From: Siphonodentalium dalli
Taxonomy: Eukaryota > Mollusca > Scaphopoda > Gadilida > Siphonodentaliidae
Reading direction: 5' to 3'
DNA length: 64,000 nucleotides
Assembly: GCA_032622095.1 (NCBI GenBank)
Contig: CP136066.1
Location: 183,868,716 to 183,932,715, forward strand
Positions 25,201 through 37,285 of the stretch are shown piece after piece. The translations under genes were made by a program, and so were the position numbers. Below the pieces are notes generated by a model. It was not told the DNA's origin, searched no databases, and worked only from the letters and a program-made list of their open reading frames with translations. Position 1 is the stretch's first letter. Each line of letters opens with the position of its first letter.

Positions 25201-25880
25201 AGAGTGCACTGGCAAAGGATCTTTTAATGCTGTGCACCAGCGCAGCTCCCTTACTTTTACTTAGTTCCTTGTGATTTTCTGACCCTGCATGGAGTGTCAC
25301 CTGGATTAAGTGAATCCATGATTGACAATCATTGAGTCATTTTGTTGGATTACTTTTACGTAGTTACCCATGATTTTGTAATGCTGGCGTGTTACCTAAT
25401 TTCTTGAGATCGCATGACATAGCTTCCTTATGTCGAGGTAAGGAATTCAGTCTCCCTCAGAGACTTGGTTAGAAGGTCTTTTTGTTTGGGAGGGGGGAAG
25501 TATCCGAGTTAGAATTTCAATTGCAACCACCCAAGTATTCCTCCCCCCCCCCCAATTTAACCCTTCCATGACTGGATCTTCCTGAAATTTGCGAAAACCC
25601 TGTGCCATAATGCATTCTCTTAATATTTAAGCGAGTCTGACATAGGCCTAACAATATTTACCTTGACTGTGTAAGCCATTGCATACTTTTATATATTTGA
25701 GGCTCCCTACAGAGACTCCCATATATGAGAGATTGCACTGGCACGGGATCTCTAATGCTCCACCAGCGCAATGCCCTTACTTTTACCTAGTTCCTTGTGA
25801 TTTTCTAACCATGCATGGTGTGTCCCCCGGATTAAGTAAATCCATGATTGACAATCATTGAGTCATTTTGTTGGATTCAC
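22265..25880. repeat. higher-order tandem array, about 1-kb dimeric unit, 3.5 copies
   Basis: The phrase CTTATGTCGAGGTAAGG occurs at 22432, 22877, 23432, 23879, 24439, 24886 and 25435, giving alternating spacings of about 446 and 555 bp: a dimer of about 1.0 kb repeated three and a half times. Each monomer holds a family A-like stretch and an oligo-G tract facing an oligo-C tract. Tract length differs between copies (17 G at 22938, 22 G at 23940, shorter at 24.94 kb), while the flanks are nearly identical, so the amplification is recent. Confidence 0.85.
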
Positions 25881-25882
25881 AA

Positions 25883-26164
25883 TTTCACAGTTGAAGAAGG
25901 TGATGTTCACCCATGAGTCACCTCGATTATGCATTTTATCTTCTGCAAATTAGGGGATATAGAAACTGAAGAAGAGGGGAAAAGTCAGTAAAAACAATGT
26001 TAACTTGAGACTATAGATACTTCCCAGAAGATGAGGCCTAAGCAGAATGAGGTCCCCAGAGGGTGAATTTGGTGATGCTAGCCCGCTGTGGAGGGTAATG
26101 TCATTAAATTCACACTCTGGGGACCTCATTCTGCAAATGACAGACACACTATTTGAAGGCTTGG
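25883..26164. mobile_element. family E element, left-truncated
   Basis: Starts inside the family E centre right at the end of the tandem array and ends ACTATTTGAAGGCTTG. Confidence 0.65.
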
Positions 26165-26397
26165 ACAGCCAAACCCCCACCCCTGTCCATAATCTCTCAT
26201 CATAAGGCCACAATCTATTTCCATGATGCAACTATTTAATATGTTGCAAAGTTCATGACACCCTTCATGTGGCATATATGCCAAAAGGCAAAATAGGAAA
26301 TATTCATGTGAGTTGGGAGTTCACCCATCCATGAAAGTTAACTGCATGTGAAAACCATTGAAGTGGAATCAACCTGCTTATAACTCCACAGTGGACA

Positions 26398-26656
26398 CTA
26401 ACCCTTTTATGATGGGAGCAGCGCTTGGTGCACCATTAAATATCCTGTGCCAGTGCGTTTTCATATATATGCGAGTCTCCTATAAGGAGCCTCACATATA
26501 AGAGATTGCACTGGCTTACATGGTCAATGTAAATATTGTAGGCAAATGCATTATGTTAAAAATGCGAGGCTCCCTATGGAAGACTCATATATAAAAGAAA
26601 GCAATTGCACAGGGTTTTCGTAACATTTGAGGAAGCGCCAGTCATGGAAGGGTTAA
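26398..26656. mobile_element. family A TTAA element, reverse orientation
   Basis: CTAACCCTTTTATGATGGGA to CAGTCATGGAAGGGTTAA; two somewhat eroded hairpins. It ends 69 bp before the next exon. Confidence 0.7.
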
Positions 26657-26725
26657 GGGACTTCTGCATAGAGAAATTGATTAAATAAAACAAATTTCTT
26701 CACAATTCTATATTTTCTGTTGTAG

Positions 26726-26846
26726 ATTGCTGGAAAGTCAGTTGCAAAAGACCGAAAAAGAGAACAAGAAAAGAGAGTCGGAATATAAACATGAAATCGA
26801 CATTCTCCGTAAAGACAACAACAGACAGCAGAAGCTCATTGGACAG
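26726..26846 (+). CDS. MYO5: myosin V heavy chain, medial-tail coiled-coil exon
   Basis: Codes for residues 64-104 of the visible part. It starts RLLESQLQKTEKENKKR and ends DNNRQQKLIGQ, matching the class V myosin segment that follows ANRLLESQLQ in vertebrates. The acceptor TTTTCTGTTGTAG ends at 26725 and the donor GTAAGG is at 26847. It enters with one base completing Arg and leaves in phase 0. Dense in E, K, Q and R with heptad-spaced L and I, as in dimerising coiled coil. The upstream partner is either 1846-2035 (constitutive) or, by phase, the candidate alternative exon at 20711-20985. Confidence 0.93.
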
Positions 26847-27235
26847 GTAAGGATTGAATTTTATCTGCAAAAGATAGAATTTTATGTTCAGACTTAATCT
26901 AACTAAATATTTTCTGCAAATGTTTTCAAATATAAATTGAGCCCAAGCTTTCATAAGACAGTACAGTTCTCATTTCGCTATGTCAAGGAGATTACAGGGG
27001 ACTACATTACTATCAGTTGAAAATACTCTCAAATTCTCCCTATCAGAAGAGTCTGTGCTTCATATTACAATTTACACTTTTATAGCATAAAACAATGAGT
27101 TGTTAGTTAAATGAAATTAACTGGACTTCAATGCGAATTGAATAATTGTCCCTGAATATGAATAATTTGCGCTCATGTACAAATACTGTTTTGATTTGGA
27201 CGTCAGTAGAATTGGGTTGTGCTTTATTAAGAGGA
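26847..27235. other. intron sequence, nothing recognised
   Basis: Unique-looking AT-rich sequence. Confidence 0.35.
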
Positions 27236-27680
27236 CAAGCCTTGAAATAGTGTGTCTGACATATGCAGAATGAGGTCCCCAGCAGGTGAATTTAGTGATG
27301 CTATCCCGCACGGTGGACTAGCATCACCAAATTCACACTCTGGGAACCTCATTCTTCTTAGGCCTCAACAGTTATGGGAGACATAGGATCAGATTGAAGT
27401 TTCCCAGTTGAAGTTGATGTCCACCCATTGGTCACCTCGATTATGCAGTTTATCTTCTGCAAATTTAATATGGGATATTGAAACTGAACAGAAGGGGAAA
27501 GTAACTAAAAACAATGTTAATTTGAGACTATATATACTTCCCAGAAGATTAGGCCTAAGCAGGATGAAGTCTGCAGAGGGTGAATTTGGTGATGCCAGCC
27601 CACTGTGCATAGTAGCATCACTAAATTCACCCTCTGGGGACCTCATTATGCAATTGACAGACAAGCTATTTCAAGGCTTG
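27236..27680. mobile_element. family E element, full-length form
   Basis: CAAGCCTTGAAATAGTGTGT to GCTATTTCAAGGCTTG, with both foldbacks and the centre. Confidence 0.75.
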
Positions 27681-27928
27681 TGAGTGGAATATTGCAGTTA
27701 AAATCCAGTAACTGTGTAATGTCTCTTATAGATCTATATCTATATAGAATGACACATGTGTGTTAACTGGTTACGGTTGTTGTGACGTGATGGTATAACG
27801 AGAATTGCAGGTTCAAGTTGTACCTCTGTAACAACAAACGAGTGCAATAACATTAACTTATTCACATCACTGTGTCGTTCTATGTTTATTACACACCCCA
27901 AAGACTAGCTTGTAGTATTGTAACATTA

Positions 27929-28160
27929 AGCAGCATTACAGATCCTATGCCAGTGCATTCTCTTATTTATATCAGTTTCCCATAGAGAACCTCGCATTTA
28001 GAAGAGAATGCATTGACTTACACGGTCAAGGTAAATATTGTTATGCCAATGTATTCACTCATATATGCGAGGCTTCCCATTGGTGACTCACATGTATAAG
28101 AGAATGCATGGCACAGGGTTTTCGCAAAATTTCAGGAAGATCCAGTCATGAATGGGTTAA
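27929..28160. mobile_element. family A TTAA element, left end truncated
   Basis: Hairpin pair followed by TCCAGTCATGAATGGGTTAA. The left terminus is lost. Confidence 0.65.
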
Positions 28161-28943
28161 TTGGACGTATTACTGATTTATGTAGAGTATATCACATAAT
28201 AGTGAAGACCGTATCCAGTGAAGTTGACGTCTTCATCAAGGATGTTGTCAACATAATTAATCGGTATCGTTCAAGGAAAAGACAGATTGTTTAATTGAAC
28301 ATTTTGAAACTTTCTTTATTTCGAAAAAAAATAAACTAACAGGTGTACAACAAAGGGCAATTGTTTACACTTAATTGCAAATACTTGGCCATAAGTATAG
28401 AAATATTTGAAATAACAGTTTGGCTAAAAAAAAATCATTTGACAAAAATGCCTGAAGATATAAAAAACTTAACTGGTAAAACAGTGGACTCTTGGGGAAT
28501 GACGTTAACATGTATAAATATATTTCGGCTCAATTGCCTCTGGGTTCAGCATCAACATTGCGTCAGTGTAACTCTGATATTTAATTGTGAATAGTATTGA
28601 TATTTACCATTAGTCTCGATTAGATGGACTTTAAATTTGAATGCAATTTATAACTCTTTTCTGAGTCTTGTAACTTTTGAATACGTTCATGTATATCACT
28701 TTCTTACTCAAATTTTTATTATATAATAGTTTGAATATTTCTTTACTCAATTGAACTGACCTTACCTTATAAAACATATAATCATAGTGATACTATATTA
28801 TTTGATAATATTTCCATTATTTTATCATGTATCATGCTCATTACAAAACATTTCGTATATCAATAGTGATATGGTACTATGCACAGGGGTTCTACTCCTA
28901 TCAAAAGGGTCCTGGGTCCTTTTTATGAGTGATATAAAGAGTA
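28161..28943. other. intron sequence, nothing recognised
   Basis: AT-rich. An 83-codon frame at 28343-28594 has no recognised similarity. Confidence 0.35.
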
Positions 28944-29105
28944 CAGTAATGCCCTAAATAATCGATATGGCTTGTTGCCATTCGTCGGAAAGCTCTCAGT
29001 GAGTACTTTCCGATGAATGACAACAAGCCATATTTCCGACTAAATACTGAAAAATGACCCATAATTCTGCTGTAGTTAAGGAGTCGATTATTTAGGGCAT
29101 TACTG
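28944..29105. mobile_element. family D palindromic MITE (mariner-like), one arm shortened
   Basis: CAGTAATGCCCTAAATAATC to GGGCATTACTG, flanked by TA. Confidence 0.8.
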
Positions 29106-29139
29106 TATAGGAACAAGGATTGGCATCAAATAAAATGGT

Positions 29140-29339
29140 TTAACCCTTTCATGACTGGAGCATCCTGAATTATTGTGAAAACCCCAATGCATTCTCTTAT
29201 ATATGTGAGTCTCCCATAGGGAGCCTTGCATATATAAGAGAATGGATTGGCCCAACAATATTTACTTTGACCATGTAAGCCAGTGCTATGGGAGGATCTT
29301 TAATGCTGCACTGCGCAGCTCACATCGTGAAAGGGTTAA
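29140..29339. mobile_element. family A TTAA element, second hairpin deleted
   Basis: TTAACCCTTTCATGACTGGA to ACATCGTGAAAGGGTTAA; only the first hairpin remains. Confidence 0.7.
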
Positions 29340-29775
29340 TACATTTCTTGGATTCTTTGTTGCTACTTTATGAAAATACTAGTCATACTTTATGAAAATA
29401 CTTGTCATAACTCAGGTGAAGTCATATCTTTTATTTCCAATCCAAGAGAGTTTGCTGTGAATTAGGAAGTTTATTGTCAGATATAGGAAAAAACGACTCT
29501 TTCCTGTACAGTATGCGATTATATCCATTATTTGATCCCATATCATGCTCATTTTATGCATCATTCATCTTTATTCTGCTTCTCAGCTCAACGCTATCAC
29601 CAGTGTATGTACAATGAGATGTTGTACAGTGTCTGTTGGGAGCTCAATTATATTTCAATGATCTTGGTGCAGATTTATGTTTATAAGCCTAACTACGGCT
29701 GTATTGTGTTTTTGGTCTGTCCGTCCTGCCATATGTCTCTCTTTGTTTCCAGCTGATAACTTATAATTTTACCTA
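29340..29775. other. intron sequence, little recognised
   Basis: A short GTCTGTCCGTCCTGCC relic near 29.71 kb; otherwise nothing. Confidence 0.35.
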
Positions 29776-30165
29776 TTAACCCTTTACCCAACAAACCGGC
29801 CAAATAAAGCTTCAACAGCCTAAAATATCTTCGGTCTGTCTCAATAGAACCATACAAATATGGATATCATTGGAACCGGCTCCTTGACCACATTGTGATA
29901 GTTATAGTTATGCCCTGTGCCAATGCATTCTCTTATATATGCGAGTCGACCATAGGTCGCCTCGCATATATAAGAGAATGCATTGGCCTAAAAAAATTCT
30001 TTTTTTAACACTTTTTACCATTTTTTCTTACATTCTTTAACAATTTTATAATTTTTAATGTGTTAAGCCAATGCATTCTCTTATATATGCGAGGCGACCT
30101 ATGGTCGACTCGCATATATAAGAGAATGCATTGGCACAGGGCCGTTCTGTTGGGTAAAGGGTTAA
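29776..30165. mobile_element. family C TTAA element, full length (390 bp)
   Basis: TTAACCCTTTACCCAACAAA to TTGGGTAAAGGGTTAA. Two copies of the hairpin module (loop GACCATAGGTC) lie in inverted order around an AT-rich centre. Confidence 0.8.
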
Positions 30166-31087
30166 AATGCCATGATATCTGGTATGTATGTTTGAATGTT
30201 AACCTCTTGGCTGCTATACGTCAGTACTGAGTACAGACTTAAAGTGGCACACTGTGTGCTTTACATCAGTACTGAGTATGGACATACATGTACTTCAGCA
30301 CACTTGCAGTCGACCATTATTCGTAACTGGAATTCAGTGAATGGTGTAGAACAACTCTATCTCGAAATTTCAAGCCCTGTATGTTGTTCCACATTTCTGA
30401 GTAATTTTATGGTTTGCGTTATATTCCCGTTATATTTTGAAAATGGCCAAAACGTCATCGGCCCAGCACTCGACATCATTAGCAGTGAAGATGTTAAATG
30501 AGATCTCAGATTCTAGCTGCCAAGTAAATACTGAAAAATCTTCGTGGAATTTTAAAGTTGAGCTCCTAACTGGGCACCATTCATGTGCATACAAGTGCTT
30601 CATCGTTCTTTCATTTCCGCATCATGTGCTATATATTTTCAAATCTGTTAAAATGTCTTGCATTGTTTGTTATGGTTTAATATTTTGCTCTTAGCTCTCA
30701 GCTTGATTTAAAATTAGGATTAGCTCATCTGTTGTGTTAATTAGTTTGTATACAGTTTGGTTATTCGTGGAATTCCAATGAAAATTTATATTTATTGTCT
30801 TAAATTTAATTTGCTTAAACGGACGTGGCTCGTTTGAACCCCACAATTATGTATTCATAATTTGGTAAGAAGTATCTCAAAACATTCCTACTCAGAAGAT
30901 TTCCGAACATATCTATAGCACTGAAAATACATGTTTTGTTTCTTACTGGTTGCGACTGTAGACCATGAGAAGAAAATCTAGAGAGAGCTGCCATCGCTCT
31001 GAAACGTTTATGGCACCACACAATTTTTATGACTATAACGAAGAGAAAATTTATTGAAAAGAGAGCGTAGTCAAACAGTGCAATGTT
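30166..31087. other. intron sequence, nothing recognised
   Basis: Frames of 101 and 85 codons at 30196-30501 and 30437-30694 overlap in different registers. CAGTACTGAGTA occurs twice near 30.2 kb. No exon signal could be supported. Confidence 0.35.
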
Positions 31088-31311
31088 TTAACCCTTTCAT
31101 GACGGGAGCTTCCTGAAAAATCCTGTGCCAATACAATCTCTTATATATATAAGTCTCTCATTGGCCTAACAATATTTACCTTGACCATGGAATCCAGTGC
31201 ATTCTCTTATATATATGCGAGGCTCCATATGTGAGTCTCGCATATAAGATAATGCACTGGCCCTTGATCCTTAATGCTGCACCAGCACAGCCCCCACCAT
31301 GAAATGGTTAA
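31088..31311. mobile_element. family A TTAA element
   Basis: TTAACCCTTTCATGACGGGA to CACCATGAAATGGTTAA; hairpins eroded. Confidence 0.7.
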
Positions 31312-32689
31312 AGTAGAAATGTTGTTCTCCCATTCTAATGTGCAAAATAAATTGGAAGGAAAGTCAATTTCTTGTGACAGAAACTTCTGTTAACAAGTTT
31401 TGTGTTAATGACTCATAGCTATTCTTTCATATCCCTAAATCTATAAATCTATATAAAAGTTCAGGGAAGCTAAGATAGACCACTTTTTAAAGTTTGTAGG
31501 GATATTTTCTGGTGTTGATTGAAATATTATCTAAAAACACCTGCATAAAAGACATATCTGGGACCATTCTGGGTGTAACAGCTTTATTAGGCATAGCAAT
31601 AAAATCTTTAAAGCCACATGGTAATTTTCGCTCCATAATACAGCAAATAATAGTCTTAATTTAATTTTTGTTGGCATAGAAATAGGTCGATAAATACATG
31701 AGCTACAATTCTATGAGCAAAATATGTCCCAAAATGGTGCATTGAAGTCATAAAATATAAGAAGTTGAAAGCAATGATTGGGTCCCCAATATAAAAACAG
31801 CCATTTGTTTTACTGAATTTTAAGTGGAATTGCTTGAGACGAGATGTATCTCATGTGAATTTACTGAAACAAAAGCGTCTTCAAAACGAGTTTCATAAAA
31901 TTTTCTGGCGTTCAGGTGATAATTTCAATAATGTTTTTCTGAAGCCAATAGGTATATTATACTACGAATGGCAGTGCTATTGTAATCAATGGTGAACACA
32001 ACTGAATCTTCACGATTTAAGGGGCTACACTTTATTTATTTTGTTACATGCATCCTTTGCCATATTATCCGCAAATCTGCATTTTATCTTTTTTAACTAG
32101 ATAATGTTGCTATTTATTCCATCTCATGCTAGTTTCTTGCATTTGATTTCATCAAACAATGATATAACCATCACTGGCAATCACAAGACTGATTATTTTG
32201 ATCACAACTGTTGATTTTCTATGTTGGGTAGGAACTAAAGAAGAGGAGGAAGGTAAAATGTAAACAGAAATTACTGTTTTTTTTCATTCAGAAGGAATGA
32301 CTTGTGTTGAAACTAAAACGGAATGATCTATTCTCAATTTTTAGTTTCTTTCGTTCAATTAAGAAATGAATGTTTGTTTTGTGCAATTTTTAGGTATATA
32401 AATGCAATTTGGTCAGAAAAATTGTGTGGAGCATGTCTTTCCTCGCTTTACAATGAATTCATTTGACTAAATTACATTTATTCTTATTTAAATTGCAAAG
32501 GTCAACATCCATTTCTCATATTTACACACAGAAATCATTCTAATTTATTTCAAAACAACATAGTCATGAAAAAAATTAAAAGTATAATCTTACACAAGCG
32601 AAACCCATCTTCAAAATGCATACACAATGTTTTTTTTCTGAAAAGTTATTAAATATATTGTATTTGGAACACAATGCCTTTACTTTGAA
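31312..32689. other. intron sequence, nothing recognised
   Basis: Strongly AT-rich, no tandem or inverted repeat found by eye, no supported exon. Confidence 0.35.
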
Positions 32690-33152
32690 GCAGGCTGAGA
32701 ATATGGTGCAGAATGGGGTCTCCAGAGGGTGAATTTAGTGACGCTACCCCACACAGTGGGCTAGCATCACCAAATTTACCCTCTGGGGACCTCATTCTGC
32801 TTAGGCCTAATCTTCTCTGGAAAGTATCTTTATTATAAAGTTAACAAATTGATTTGTTTCTTTAGAAACTTCTTCACAAAGATTCTTTTTATTTTTTAGT
32901 TTAATTTCTCTATATCCCCATATTGGGAAATTTTTAACACATTGCATAATCGACCTGCCCAATGGGTGCATATCACAATAATCACCATCTGGGAACATAA
33001 ATCTTAATCTAGGTCTCCCATAGCAGGTGAGGCCATGAAGAGTGAGGTCCCCAGAGGATGAATTCGGTGATGCTAGCCCACTGTGTGGGTAGCTTCACTA
33101 AATTCACCCCCTGGAGAGCTCTTTTTGCAAATGTCCAGCGCCATACACTCGG
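32690..33152. mobile_element. family E element, diverged
   Basis: GAGGGTGAATTTAGTGACGC and its complement are present twice; the ends and centre are heavily mutated, so this is an old copy. Confidence 0.6.
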
Positions 33153-33444
33153 GCCTACTTTGAAGTGACTTTTCATGTTTGGAGTTAAATTAGGTGTGTA
33201 AATATAGAATTGTGATCTGTTTTGTGTTGAACATTTGAAACAAATTTTCTGTGTCAACATCCGAGCACCAGCTTCACAGTTGAATGGCCTTGAATAATGA
33301 CTTTGTTTGTTGAATGTCAGTTAATTATGTGGGTTTTCTTGCATGCCATTTTACTATTAACAATTAAAATGCATGAATTCTTATGAGAATACAATTGAAG
33401 GATGCATGAGAGATCCTAAGAGCTTGGGAATTCCGTGTTGTATA

Positions 33445-33509
33445 CAGTGATGTCCTAAATAATCGACTCCTTAACCACAGCAGAATAATGGGTAATTAGG
33501 GCATTACTG
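33445..33509. mobile_element. family D relic (65 bp)
   Basis: CAGTGATGTCCTAAATAATC and, after a large internal deletion, TTAGGGCATTACTG. Confidence 0.65.
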
Positions 33510-33618
33510 TACTTTATAGTTTTCTGGAAATATTTCTGCAATGATAGAGAAGAAATTTTATTTCAAGCAGAGAATGAACAATAGTGTTATTGTCATTTGT
33601 ATTAATATCGATTCTTAC

Positions 33619-33953
33619 TTAAAGGAGGACTGTACAATAAATCCAGCAATTTATGTTACCATCTCCTATTATACTCAACAGAATATATGCAGCAAATGAA
33701 TTAATTTGAGCCATGGATTAGTGCAAAATACACTCATGTGCTTAAAAACAACATGGTAATTATAATGATAATGAGTTTATGACTCGAGCCATAAACTCAT
33801 TTTCTTCATAATTACCATGTTGTTTACATCGTTTCTTTTTGTATTTTGCACTCATCCCTGGCTCAAATTCATTCGTTTGTTGCATATATTCTGTTGAGTA
33901 TAACCGGATATGGCCCCATATATGGCTGGATTTAGTGTACAGTACCCCTTTAA
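33619..33953. mobile_element. family M TTAA palindrome (335 bp)
   Basis: TTAAAGGAGGACTGTACAAT to GTACAGTACCCCTTTAA. Nearly the whole element folds back on itself, through AACAACATGGTAATTAT and its complement. Confidence 0.75.
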
Positions 33954-34205
33954 GTTTGTGTGATCACATAGTGTCAACGTTTGATTGCTTATGAGCCTCC
34001 TTACTTGTTCAGAAATCTTTGAAGATAACTAAATATTTGAGATGTGATAATTAATAATTTAATCCAAATAGCCATTTCTTCTGTTTTATCTGGTATGACA
34101 ACTGTTATGAAAATGCTTAGAAACATTACCTCATAATTTTATAATGGAAACTATTCCAAAAGGTTCAATCTCTGAATATTAACATTTTTATCAGCTCCAA
34201 CCACA

Positions 34206-34605
34206 TTAACCCTTTACCCAACAGAACGGCCCTGTGCCAATGCATTCTCTTATATATGCGAGTTGACCATAGGTCACCTCGCATATATAAGAGAATGCAT
34301 TGGCTTAACACATTAAAAATTATAAAATTGTTAAAGAATGTAAGAAAAAATGGTAAAAAGTGTTAAAAAAAGATTTTTTTTAGGCCAATGCATTCTCTTA
34401 TATATGCGAGGCGACCTATGGTCGACTCGCATATATAAGAGAATGCATTGGCACAGGGCATAACTGTAACTATCACAATGTGGTCAAGGAGCCAGTTCCA
34501 ATGATATCCATATTTGTATGATTCTATTGAGACATACCGAAGATATTTTAGGCTGTTGAAGCTTTATTTGGCCGGTTTTGGCCGGTTTGTTGGGTAAAGG
34601 GTTAA
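34206..34605. mobile_element. family C TTAA element, full length, opposite orientation
   Basis: TTAACCCTTTACCCAACAGA to TTGGGTAAAGGGTTAA (400 bp). Two hairpin modules; it is the reverse of the copy at 29776. Confidence 0.8.
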
Positions 34606-35200
34606 GCAACTTATTATTCCCCGCATATGATGTTTGGTGGGGTATATTTCAATGGGCCCCGTGAGACCGTCCATGAGTCGAGCTGTCTGTCCGTGGGTCT
34701 GTCCGCCAGTCCGTAACAACTTTGAAGCCCTATATCTTGGTCATTGTCTGTCGGATTTTAATGATCTTCGGTATGTTGAGTATTTACAAACAGCGGGTTT
34801 TGTCCATTGATTTTTTCCAGAGTTACGGCCCTTATTGAGTAATGGGACTTTATAGTGTCAAAATAGATATTACTCTTTGCATGACTAATTCCTTCGGCAC
34901 ACCATTCAGGCCACATCCCTCATCATATCGTCACCAACTTCATATGGATATTCAGGGTAGCTTCTAGATGGGCGTTGTAAATTTTTCGCGATTTCGGTAT
35001 GTTAGGCTTGATAACTCAAACAAATATGAACCGATTTCAATGAATTTTGATTTTCATGCAGGTTTTATTCAGTCATTACAGGCCAGATTACAACATCTTT
35101 CGAAATAAATCACATCAGAAAATTAATAAACCTCGGCGGAAAGCCACCTTGGTGGGGGGATACTCTGGGCAGTGCACTTGTTATTTTTTAAAGTTCCTTC
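34606..35200. repeat. GTCCGTCC-type dispersed repeat
   Basis: Begins near TATTCCCCGCATATGATG and GGTGGGGTATATTTCAATGG and ends near GGTGGGGGGATACTCTGGGC. Related to family H but without its tandem units. Confidence 0.55.
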
Positions 35201-35554
35201 TACACCACACAGATATGTTTATATGATTACTTGCCACTAAGTGTAGAACAAATGTTGAAATGCTTGTATTCAATTCTGCACACTTGTGTAGATATCTAAC
35301 TTACTTACAAGTTTCTAAATATTCCTAACTTGTCTGCCAACATTTCTTACTGTGACCATTTTTAAATTCAATATGCATATTATCATTAGTAAACAACTTC
35401 ATATAGGCATCATATCATTTTTGGTGAACTCCAATGCTATATACATGACAAGTTTAATAGCTATTGTTTGAGATGCAAATAAGAAAGATATGTTTTTTTT
35501 CTGTATGCAGTTCATATGCATGACTAGCCATTGGGATATGACATGAGAAAGCTA

Positions 35555-35765
35555 CAGTAATGCCCTAATTAATCGACTCCTTAACCACAGCAGAATTATT
35601 TGTAACTTTTCAGGATTTAGTCGGAAATATGGCTTGTTGCCATTCATCGGAAAGCTCTCAGGGAGAGCTCTCCGATGAATGGCAACAAGCCATATTGCAG
35701 ACTAAATCCTGAAAAGTTACCCATTATTCTGCAGTGGTTGGAGTCGATTATTTAGAGCATTACTG
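35555..35765. mobile_element. family D palindromic MITE (mariner-like), near full length
   Basis: CAGTAATGCCCTAATTAATC to TTTAGAGCATTACTG, flanked by TA. Confidence 0.82.
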
Positions 35766-36025
35766 TATTTCAATTCTTTGTCTTGGAAATTAATGTTAAA
35801 TCTCAACATGGCTAGATGATGTTTGCTCTGGGGGTGCCCAACTTGGAATTTATAACTTGACCACCTCCTTGTCTTCCTTCTGCCACGCCCTTGTATAAAA
35901 CCAAATTTCAAACTGTGCCTCACTACGGCTTGTGAGTCTAAAATTTTGATTAGAAGTATGAAAGTTTTCAACTCTTGGTTGGTCTAGAATCTGGCATTCT
36001 TTACACTACATATCAGCAGGAACAT

Positions 36026-36100
36026 TTAAAGGTACTCAATCATATTCGATGGTCCCCATTTAATCAGATTCCAAAAACAACGACATTTACAATACAGAGG
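36026..36100. mobile_element. family O relic
   Basis: TTAAAGGTACTCAATCATAT and CAGATTCCAAAAACAAC match the left part of the elements at 39451 and 45591. Confidence 0.5.
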
Positions 36101-36180
36101 TAGATTTAGGGGCAGAAGAGTGTCGGTGACCACTAACAGCATATGGTTGCCTAAGATTGACATATCCCTGACTGCATTCA

Positions 36181-36666
36181 GTGAATGCTACAGTTTATCC
36201 TGTTCATGACAGAAGCTGTGAAATTATCACTGAATTTCTACCTGTATTGTTTACTAATTACTGTCATCAATATAGGTGTGAATGTGATCACCTGTTCCAT
36301 TACTGTCCAGCACATATATGCTCAGGTCAGTTATGCTCTCCCAACTGTGCCAGTATTTCTCAGTTTCACTTGAGCATTGGATGTGGAGGCCATGGTAGCT
36401 GCAAGGAGCTTGGACATTTAACTTTGTTAACTTTGTTTATCAGTGTATATTTTACCATGGAGGAGAAATTTAATTTCAAGCGGAGTTTTACTGGAGTTGC
36501 AGTTTACTTTCGACGCATATTGTTCAAAGCAGTAGGATTCTTATATATGATTTTGATACTTCATCATTTATGTTCAGTCTTGAATTTTAAGATTCAGGGA
36601 AATCTTTTTTCCTATGGATTCAATTTTGAACATTTCCACATATTTTTGATAATTCATACTAAATGA
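36181..36666 (+). other. 161-codon open frame of unknown status
   Basis: This is the longest open frame that is not made by repeats. It would encode a Cys- and His-rich first half (for example CHQYRCECDHLFHYC) and a hydrophobic second half (HLTLLTLFISVYF). No family was recognised and no start or splice context supports it. It lies in a myosin intron on the same strand. It may be chance or a decayed gene fragment. Confidence 0.15.
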
Positions 36667-37207
36667 AGTTATTCACCCATTTGTAAAATTGATTGTCTCA
36701 AAATGCTGATAAAAACAAGAGCCATGTGCTCCAGGCTAGTAGCATTATTTTATTTCATGGACTAATTTTAGTGTAACTGAGCGAGAGAAGTGCTGTAATC
36801 ACACCGAAAGTTAGCAGCACCCAGAATCGCCAACGGGTCACCCATATTTACACTGCGGCCGCTACATTAGTTCACACTGATCCTTAATTTTATGAACATG
36901 GAGTTACATCATTATCAGCTGAAAAACAAGAGACCTCAATGTTTTTCCAGCTTTCATGTATTTTCCAATCTACCCCTCAACCTTACTAATTAATCCAGTT
37001 TTGTATAAACAGATAGTTATGAACAGATTACATTTTAATTAAAGTATTTGCTAATATATAAGCTGCTTTTAATTCTTATGAATCTTTATAAATATTATTA
37101 TAATGTTTGGAAGAGGTTCATATGATATATATTATAAATATTTAAATTTGAAATGAATTAGTATTTGAGTGAATAGTAATATCTATTATTTTTTTCCACA
37201 TTTACAG
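36667..37207. other. intron sequence, nothing recognised
   Basis: AT-rich run-up to the exon at 37208; pyrimidine tract TATTTTTTTCCACATTTACAG at its end is the acceptor. Confidence 0.4.
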
Positions 37208-37285
37208 AATCTTACGCTGACACCTGAAGCTAAGATTGAGGCTACTATGCAACATGAGATTACACGACTAACCTCGGAAAATCTG
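37208..37285 (+). CDS. MYO5: myosin V heavy chain, PEAKIEA medial-tail exon
   Basis: Exactly 26 codons, phase 0 on both sides (residues 105-130). It reads [18 protein letters not shown] and on to TRLTSENL, which is the highly conserved class V segment known in vertebrates as [19 protein letters not shown]. The acceptor TTTTCCACATTTACAG ends at 37207; the donor GTATGT is at 37286. Being a phase 0-0 cassette it could be skipped without a frameshift, though nothing here shows that it is. Confidence 0.95.

Noticed and set aside
37208-37285. Possible homologue of the alternatively spliced vertebrate tail exons
   Set aside because: The phase 0-0 length would allow skipping, but its sequence is the constitutive PEARIEA segment; there is no evidence for alternative use.
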